Origin: Lutraria lutraria
Taxonomy: Eukaryota; Mollusca; Bivalvia; Venerida; Mactridae
Direction: 5' to 3'
Assembly (NCBI GenBank): GCA_964023205.1
Contig: OZ026845.1
Location: 5,404,001 to 5,468,000 of the forward strand
Length of the DNA stretch: 64,000 nucleotides
Translations under genes and position numbers: made by a program
Shown: positions 56,924-64,000 of the stretch, in pieces
How the letters are laid out: each line of letters begins with the position of its first letter
Numbering within the stretch: the first letter of the stretch is position 1
Notes under the pieces: model-generated
Database searches by the model: none
Seen by the model: the letters and a program-made list of their open reading frames with translations, nothing else
Told to the model about the DNA's origin: nothing

Positions 56924-57107
56924 ACAGTCATACCTGTGATAGCAGCCACCTCTGAATAAAGGCCTCCCTGTGAATAAAAGTCATTATCTTAAAAAACGTT
57001 ATTGATGAGTTACACAACAAAATGACCTCCGAATAAGGGTTCCTGTCAATAATTTAAAGCCACATTATGTCTTACCCAGGGATGGCCTTTGTTCACAGGT
57101 TAGACTG
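56924..57107. mobile_element. 'caaacctgtg' MITE copy
   Basis: Ends 'acagtcatacctgtg' and 'cacaggttagactg' with family interior text. Beyond it, 57108-58599 is AT-rich DNA containing a half copy of the 'gagaggttg' family at 57640-57706 and no gene that I can support. Confidence 0.7.
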
Positions 57108-58599
57108 AAGTTGATTTTAACCTCTGAGCACAAAACTTCAATAAAGACAACGATTTGACTTTCTCAAAGATGGGCTTTAAAAACATGCTATTAATTAAGG
57201 TAAATGTCATTAAGTTATGTTGTTTTTTTTGTCCCTGAAATCATGCATTTATTCTGTTATGTGTTATATATGTATTACCGGTCATTTAACATTTTGAAAA
57301 CATTTCATTCACTCAACTAAATACTGTGACTAGTCTGTGTTAGAAACTTTATGTTAATACACTACCTTTAATTGTTTTAGGATTCATTTTACAGTCTGAA
57401 TAAAGAACACTTCGCTAACATCTTGTTGGTCTTCAAAATTTGTCTGGATTGATTGATCTGTTTTTGATACAGCGCTTCTTTTATGAACTTGTTACACACA
57501 GTGTGACTGATGTTTTAGCTTTATATTTGCATAATGAATAGAAAAATTATATATAAATCAGACTTATTCTAACAAGTTGTTGAAAATAGTATGGTAAAAT
57601 TAAGTTGATAGCTATAAGAATTACTTGCTCTTAGTTTGTTACAGAAAAACATGCTGTTGTTGAAAGGAGGTTATTACTAAAGAAAGGGCCACTCTGGAGA
57701 GGTTGTACTTATATGTAAATATAAAAATTGCCTTGAATAACTTAAATGAAGTTACTTTAAATATGTTCAGAACCCTTACTGATGATGGATGTTTTAATGT
57801 GGTGTTACTCAATTCTTTGTTGTTGTCATTTTTACTTGTATATTGTTTACAAAATTAAATGTGTTTATATTATACAAACCTGAGTCTACAATTACTCTAA
57901 TACCAAACTACTGTTTGCTTTGCATGCACTTATATTGCAATAAACATTTTATGTACTGATGCCTTTTGTTGTATTAGTAACCTGGATGCCAGTCACAGAA
58001 TTATGATCTTTTTTTTTGGGGGGGGTAACATCACAGTCTACCAAAGGTCACTTGATGACGTTTCCAGCATTGACCCTTAAATTTTGCATTACCAAATACC
58101 TATGCTGTACAGTACAGGAGTTTTGTGAATGTGTCCGAGCTCACTTAAAACCTATATTTCTTGGCATGACATATTAATTATTCAGAAGAAATACCTCATT
58201 TTATTGGATGATTCAGTGGAATCTCTTGCTTCCATTGGGTGAACTCAACAAGCGTAGAAAAATTAAGACCAAGCCAACTTATAGCGAGTCTGCAGTTGTT
58301 TAATGTGTACTTCTTGTGGTTGTAAAATGTTAAGTAAAAATGTACGAAAATGTACTCTTCGAAATAAAGTTTTAAACCTTTCTTGACAAACATTTTACAT
58401 TCATTTGAATTAATATACATTTGTACAGTAGATTTGACGAAATGGATAATTTATTTAGCATACCTAACATGTATCAACATTTTAATCTGCGACCTAATTG
58501 GACTCTATGTGATAAGTGGTGTTCACAAGGTTCTATAACTTCATTTTAGGAATCTAATAAAAATTATACTTTAGGTATCAAAAGTGTTAATAACATCAA

Positions 58600-58890
58600 A
58601 GACACATGCGACTGTTATTTGTGATCAGGTCAGCTTTTAGGATCGATGAATGTCCAGTGTCCGTCCACAATAAGTTTGTTTACACTTTTGCATCCAAAGC
58701 TCTTAACCAATGGTAATCAAACAGTGGTCACAATGTATATGACCACAATATTTCGACTAAATTCCATTATGGGCGGAATCGGCCCAGAACTTCAAGAGTT
58801 ATGGGCCCTTGACTTTTAAATTTTGCTATATCTGAGATTGTTTAAACTCTAGCAATCTAGGACCATCTTGGCCCTCTTTTTAAAGACATT
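58600..58890 (+). repeat. Helitron-like 3' end fragment
   Basis: It has 'gtccgtccac' near its start and ends 'aggaccatcttggccctctt', the same end as the element finishing at 49712. A short piece of the SINE-like family ('ggttcccgttccatgttgca') follows at 58970. From there to 59787 nothing else is recognised. Confidence 0.55.
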
Positions 58891-59787
58891 TCTGGTTTAT
58901 ATTGTGCATAACAATGTCAATGATATTGGTGTTACCACCAGACTATTTAAGGATGGTGCTGTGCCTAAACTGGTTCCCGTTCCATGTTGCAGTGCACAAA
59001 AAACTTTGTACACACCAGTCAATGGGAACCAGTTTACGCTGTGCCTTGTCTCATAAACAATGAATCCACCATGCTGCCCCTATCAACTATCATATGTCAT
59101 GTGTCATAAACATGCCCTTTTTGTCAGTCTATATCATAAGTATATAAGTCCTTGTAATTATGTACTCTTGAAGAAAATCAGTATTCAATAAACACAGCAG
59201 CAGCACAATTAATTCAGACATAATCTTGCATAGAATGCTGTGATAGCAGATTATACATGTACTATGCAGTGATACATGTATACATAAGTATCATTACTGC
59301 ATGGTTCGAAAGGCGCTCTGAAAGTGCCCCTTCAGCACAAAAAACGCCATGCCTTGCTCAAGCTGTGCAATAAACACTAGGACATATCACACGCTGCGCA
59401 TAAAAGAGAAAAAAATATCTTTTTGACCATTGCTTTATTGTATACGTTTTTTAATATGGCTTAATAAGCGCAAATTCAAGATGGAGTCATACTTTTGCAT
59501 GTGTATAAGCATAAATTGTACAATTACTTTTATCAATTAGTGTAGCTTTTAAATATTCTATATTTGTACGTACATTGACAATAGATCAAACAGTATTTCA
59601 CCAACTTAAGGCTGAAAATAAATAAGTTTGCTTGGAGTCCTCCGACCGAGGATTTTAGCACTGGGTATGTAGGTATAGGGATACTATAGTAAAAAGAAAT
59701 TCCCTCCCCCCTCCAAAAAAAATTAAATATTTTTTTATCCATTTGCTAGGATTTTCGTGAGTAGGGAGAAGCGCTCCAAACATTATT

Positions 59788-59793
59788 TTTATT
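59788..59793 (-). terminator. Candidate polyadenylation signal of the cyclase-family gene
   Basis: AATAAA on the minus strand lies 40 bases after the stop codon at 59833. It would give a very short 3' UTR, so a later site is also possible. Confidence 0.35.
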
Positions 59794-59832
59794 TTCAGCC
59801 TAAACGTTCAAATTCCATGTGTACAAGTCCAA

Positions 59833-60137
59833 CTAAAAATAAAACACCAGTAAAATAAACGCAACTATCCTTACGAACATCACAGAGTTGCTAAATCCAC
59901 CTGCAGACGACGCAGCATCACCGCCGTCGCCATAAATCGCCAGTATTCGGCATGGTCCGCCACTACCGTCCCGCATTTTCATTGGTCCAAAGAAAATATT
60001 TGAATCATTCGGAGGCATTCGGTCGAGATTGGCAACAAATTCAAGGAGAAGGACGCCATTGGACAGAAACTCCACGTGACATGGATTCCTGTTATTGTTC
60101 TGACCAGGATCGCACGAATGTGAGTCCGTACCGAAAG
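59833..60137 (-). CDS. Cyclase-family gene: last exon
   Basis: After gtttcag it encodes AFGTDSHSCDPGQ, CHVEFLSNGVLLLEFVANLD, PPNDSNIFFGPMKMRDGSGG and PCRILAIYGDGG, then a linker and a hydrophobic tail ending VFYF and TAG. 'PMK..dGSGGPcRi.A' is a strong family signature. Confidence 0.9.
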
Positions 60138-62031
60138 CTGAAACGTAGGAGAATTAAGTTTTGAAAGCATAGAATAACGCACGCCGGACTTTCATCAAGT
60201 CTTAAATACTGGTAAATTTGTCGAGCAATTTCAATCAACGAAGCCAAATACTGTTCTTTGTTCTGTTTTGCGGCTTTTGCCGCATTAACGATGGCGCCAG
60301 CTTAATTATGACTGGTTTTCAAATAAATTTCTTTTTAATTAAAGAAAAAGAACACAAGTGTGGAGACATAGATTGGCCTACCCTTAATTTGTCGGTTTTG
60401 TGTCAGCCATTTTGCTGTATCAGGATGAACTCCCGGGTTGTGGTATGTAGACATATCTTCCGGTGTATCCGTGCCGTAAAATAACTTCCGGTTGGGATAA
60501 AGTTTGTGCTTTCCGGCGTTCATCATCACGATTGCTCCCCGAGGTATCTGCCCATGTTCGTTTTCCCAGTCCTAAAACAACAAAATTACAAAAAACGGCT
60601 CCGTTACTAGGCAACATAGAAGGCGGCCGCCCTCCAATCGCGCTCGATCAACATTATTCTTTGGTCAATCAAATGAAGTTTTATCGCGACCTACCCCATT
60701 TGGAAATTTTAAAATGTAGTACATGTATATATACGCACGAAAACCATGTACAATGTAGTTGCTTTTACTTTCAGTCCCTCTCTCGTCCCCTCTCTACATA
60801 TTCTGTTATCAAAGTTTGTCAAAGATAGTCTTAATGTATACATGCTCAATGAATCTCAATAAGGCAATCATATAAAAGTCATACTTGAAGGAGATGAGTA
60901 AGTGAATATATATTCAAGTTTAATATGTTATTCTTATTTTATTACAGCATTAAAAAACAGACAAAGATAAGAAAAAACTGTAATAGCAGATTAGCAGTTT
61001 GTTTTATCTGGGACTTAACGTTTATAAATGTCACCAGATAAGAAAGTCTGACGATTTTAAGTGTCTGCGACACATCGAATACTGCGTGACTGAAACGTAG
61101 ACGTTTAAAACACCATTCAAGTCGTAAGAAGACGAGTCAAAATTAATCTATCCTTTAAGCTTGGATTATTTTCGTGACAAGATATAGAGAAACTCGGGTC
61201 ACTGTCCGGTGAGAACAATGTTATCAGGCGAGGTGATATCGTCCAGGGTGGCGAGCTTTAGCGAGTCACCCTGGACGATATCGCCGAGTCTGATAACATT
61301 GTTCTCACCGGACAGTGACCCGAGCTTCTATTTATCATGTAACTCAGTTTTCGGAGCATAATTTAGTGTCATTTCACCTAAAATTTAGCGTTTAATTCGC
61401 TAGTGTGATGATAACGGTCACCCGGCAAATCACACTTTAAACAGTCAACATCCGCAGATAAATAGTTCACTACAATTGGGCGAAATAATAAAAAAAACTC
61501 CCATGGATCACAAAATTTAATTTCACATTAAAGAAATCATTTGTTAACAATTACAAATTTGGTGAAAAATATTCAAAACAACAATTGAATACACAAAAAC
61601 ATACGCGCATTAATTTAAATAGTCGAGTGGGCGGAGCCAAAAAGTGTTCTCATGCTACTATAGCATCCTATTGACCTGAGGATACATAATGTTCTCAGGT
61701 CACGTGTTATCAGGCAGTTACCATGGCAGTTGCATGATAAAACTGAAGATGCCGGCACATGCCAGATCACTGAAATATCTGGGGCAAGAAATTATTCATT
61801 ATTATGTTTTATCTTTGCCTATTAAACACGTGACTGACCGTGACGTCTTTTATTGTGAGGAGATAATCCGGGTCCCGTTCTGCTTTCTTGGAGATATCAA
61901 TCATTACTCCAGGTCCGTACATTTGGTCCACTGGGATTTCATGTAGATGAGCTCGTCCCTGTATGTAGTGCGCAGGCGCGTCAATATGAGTACTCCCGTG
62001 TTCAAAAACACCGTACCAGTTGATTTCAAGC
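59833..62031 (-). CDS. Cyclase-family metal hydrolase, isatin hydrolase / kynurenine formamidase-like (last three exons)
   Basis: Three minus-strand exons (62031-61839, 60571-60382, 60137-59833) join in compatible phases 0 and 1. They give about 228 residues of the cyclase family (PF04199 type). The metal-site motif HGSTHIDAPAHY is in the first exon. A later His and Glu 12 residues apart (CHVEF and LLEFV) match the spacing of the second metal-binding pair known in kynurenine formamidase. Family members open isatin, N-formylkynurenine or related amides with a divalent metal; the substrate here is unknown. The C-terminus (SNSVMFVRIVAFILLVFYF) is hydrophobic, fitting a GPI signal or membrane anchor. 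The 5' exons, including any signal peptide, were not found up to 64000. The gene is convergent with the SRCR gene. Confidence 0.85.
60382..60571 (-). CDS. Cyclase-family gene: middle exon
   Basis: After tgttgttttag it encodes DWENEHGQIPRGAIVMMNAG, KLYPNRKLFYGTDTPEDMST and HNPGVHPDTAKWLTQNRQIK. It ends in phase 1 at gtaggc. These match the conserved 'E..NG.IP.G.ivl.n.G' and 'hPg...da..WL...r.Ik' stretches of the family. Confidence 0.9.
61193..61325. repeat. Long perfect-arm palindrome (foldback)
   Basis: The arm 'ctcgggtcactgtccggtga' onward (about 57 bp) is mirrored on the right, with an interior of about 15-20 bp around 'gcgagctttagcgag'. It lies in the intron between two cyclase-family exons and may be a foldback element. 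Confidence 0.88.
61839..62031 (-). CDS. Cyclase-family gene: exon with metal-binding motif
   Basis: After the acceptor gttgttttag it encodes LEINWYGVFEHGSTHIDAPA, then HEIPVDQMYGPGVMIDISKK, and ends LLTIKDVT at donor gtcagt in phase 0. The longer ATG-starting reading over this stretch (61904-62260) is in another frame and is spurious. Confidence 0.88.
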
Positions 62032-62149
62032 CTAAAACAAGATGTAATCTATATCGTAAGAAATGCTTTAAATTACTATCAGAATTAGTCATATAAAAGC
62101 ACAACACCACTGAAGTAAACAACACGGAAAAACTAACTATTTCGGTGCG

Positions 62150-62285
62150 CCTGAATTTGATGCGGACCAAAGTACTACATTTTTCTTCATCCGTCATGCA
62201 ATTGTAAAAAGTAGTTCCCGTTCCAAGTTGCCATGCCAGTCTATGTAAGTTCAGTTTCAACGAGTACTTTCAGTGTTTTGGTTAG
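62150..62285 (+). repeat. SINE-like repeat, copy 6
   Basis: It contains 'gcggaccaaagtactacatt', 'gtagttcccgttcca' and 'gagtactttcagtgttttg', as in the other copies. It is in the upstream intron of the cyclase-family gene. Confidence 0.6.
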
Positions 62286-64000
62286 AATACTGGTTTTGAA
62301 AATATCGGAACAACGAAACAGTAATAAGTCAACAAAGTCATGATTTAAATAGGATACATTTTCCAAACGCATCTTACATATAAAATACTAATAATGAAAG
62401 TTCCGAGAAGTTAAAGGTTTATGAATCAGTACAAATTCAAACTAACAAAATGTTCATATCTGTTAATGTTTTATACACTGCTTATTATCCAAAATAAATA
62501 TGAGCGGACAGGCTTCGAGAAACTTATTATAGTAGTTTTTACAGGTCTGATAGCAAATCATTTACTGTGAGGTTTTTCTATAACAAAGACAATCTCGAGA
62601 GGCATTGAAGCCATGCTATGGGAGTGGCTAATTTTTAGAAATTAAAAAAGAAAAAAATGTCGTTTCAATATAAGCTCTCGGTAAAAGATGCAAAAACATA
62701 TTATCAATCTAATTTGGAAAAAAGAAAGACAACTGCTGCGGTATTTGTCTATTTTTAAATTTTTTAACAAAGTATGTCTTATAAAAATGTTTGCTAAAAT
62801 ATGTGTTCCAATAAACGAAAGTTATCATGTGTTTGTATCGAATATGGGAGGGGAAATTCGAGGTCATTGAACGTCGATGTCGTGAAAGCCCGAATCTTGA
62901 ACTCCCAATTCACATAATAATAATTATGGTAGCTTGTATTACTATATATCGATAAAAGGCAAGCGTCCTTTGAATAACAAGGTTTCATTAATTCGTTTCA
63001 AAACTAGCTACTTTCTATAACATTGTACAATATATTCATTTTATATACAGTCAAACCTGTGTTAGCGGCCACCCATGCTGTGAATAAAGACCATCATTGA
63101 CTTATTTGGAACTAAATGATCTGTTCAAAGGTTTAACTGTAGGAGGCATGTATTTCTTAAACGCTAAAGGGTCTGAGAAATCATCAATTTAGAAGAATAA
63201 AAATATTAATTAAACGTTTTTAATAAATACAAATTTAGTATTTTTGAATAGAGTGATTTTTTTTCAAAAATGGGTATGAACATGTACAGTGTTTTATCAG
63301 CAAATGGTTATAATTAACTCCCTTCTTGACAGAATAGACATAATTAAAGGACCGTTAATTGTCAGCTGGTCCAAAAGTGTAAAAAAGTCTCGCACGTTTA
63401 TCTAAAATTACATTATTGATAAAATGAAAAAGTCACAGAATATGAACCTGTTCAGCTGATATAATAATCTATTTAAGGTATTGGGATCCTAATTCCCGAA
63501 TTTTCTGATGCTCAATGCTTCACAAACATGTTAATATTACAACAAAAAAAAACAATATTGCCCGATTGTCATTATTTCTTTGATATTTACGATTCTATAT
63601 TTTATTTTACTGCAAATTAAAAAAAATATTGTAAGAGTTGTTGCCCTTGTTTGAAAAATATGTGGAAAATATCTCATAGGAATGTCAATATTTTGGAAAA
63701 AAAGTTCATGGTAAATCATTTTCTTTCACGGATCTATAAAATTTGTAAACATTTACAAATCTGTGCACCCTAATATGAGATAATAATTTGGGGTTTTGGA
63801 TCCAAGTACCTAAAGATAATGTTTTTTGTGTGTGTTTAAAATAGTGTTATACAATTTTACCATCATGCACAGATTGCCTGTGCTTTTCATAACTATGATA
63901 ACTTTAGTAATATAAATTTGTCGCAACAATAATGCTTTTATCTAAAGAAATGCTGAAGGTACATGTTCTTTATATTATGAAAACTCGTTAAGACTCATAT
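62286..64000. other. Presumed intron of the cyclase-family gene; no exon found
   Basis: I looked on the minus strand for the conserved N-terminal 'DLTh' region and found none. A 'caaacctgtg' MITE copy lies at 63046-63141. The rest is AT-rich and unrecognised. Confidence 0.5.

Noticed and set aside
59952..60828. Plus-strand open frames at 59952-60164, 60218-60484 and 60463-60828
   Set aside because: They are antisense to the cyclase-family exons, or lie in its introns, and show no family features.
61904..62260. 118-residue minus-strand open frame
   Set aside because: It overlaps the cyclase-family exon in a different frame. The frame with HGSTHIDAPAHY is the real one.

Overview
This is eukaryotic, AT-rich, intron- and repeat-dense DNA, almost certainly from a mollusc and most likely a bivalve. 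The evidence is a very large invertebrate-style scavenger-receptor gene built from many small exons, several bivalve-type interspersed repeats (internally tandem 'aaggtcaaggtcac' elements, tRNA-derived SINEs, many short inverted-repeat elements) and a 5'-truncated non-LTR retrotransposon. There are no bacterial operons. The species cannot be named from the sequence alone.

Region 1 (about 1-57,000, + strand) is the 3' part of one giant gene. I trace 42 coding exons (450-55384, about 9.1 kb of coding sequence, about 3,050 residues) with consistent splice sites and phases. They encode 26 complete SRCR (scavenger receptor cysteine-rich) domains plus the second half of another, then one transmembrane helix and a cytoplasmic tail with an NPVY motif. 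The start codon and signal peptide lie left of the window. Every intron between domains is phase 1, so each domain is a frame-neutral module. The domains are group A-like (six cysteines). They fall into three sequence types that recur in fixed order: after a half A domain come eight B-C-A triplets, with one extra A inserted (D14) and one final A (D27) before the membrane helix. About half the domains are single exons; the others are interrupted at one of several different positions.

Region 2 is intronic and intergenic filler inside and after that gene. It holds a 5 kb satellite of 55-bp units interrupted by a LINE (26.5-33.4 kb), a 58-bp satellite that grew inside a short inverted-repeat element (43.5-45.3 kb), a 31-bp minisatellite (54.2-54.9 kb), several TA- or TTAA-flanked MITE-like elements, Helitron-like elements with internal tandem repeats, SINE copies and a tRNA-like relic.

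Region 3 (59,833-62,031, - strand) holds the last three exons of a convergent gene for a cyclase-family metal hydrolase (isatin hydrolase / kynurenine formamidase-like) with a hydrophobic C-terminus. Its 5' exons were not found and probably lie beyond the right edge.

Functionally, the receptor gene predicts a long string of SRCR domains outside the cell, tethered by one helix, with an endocytosis-type tail: a candidate pattern-recognition or scavenger receptor. This role is inferred from the family; the sequence shows only the architecture.
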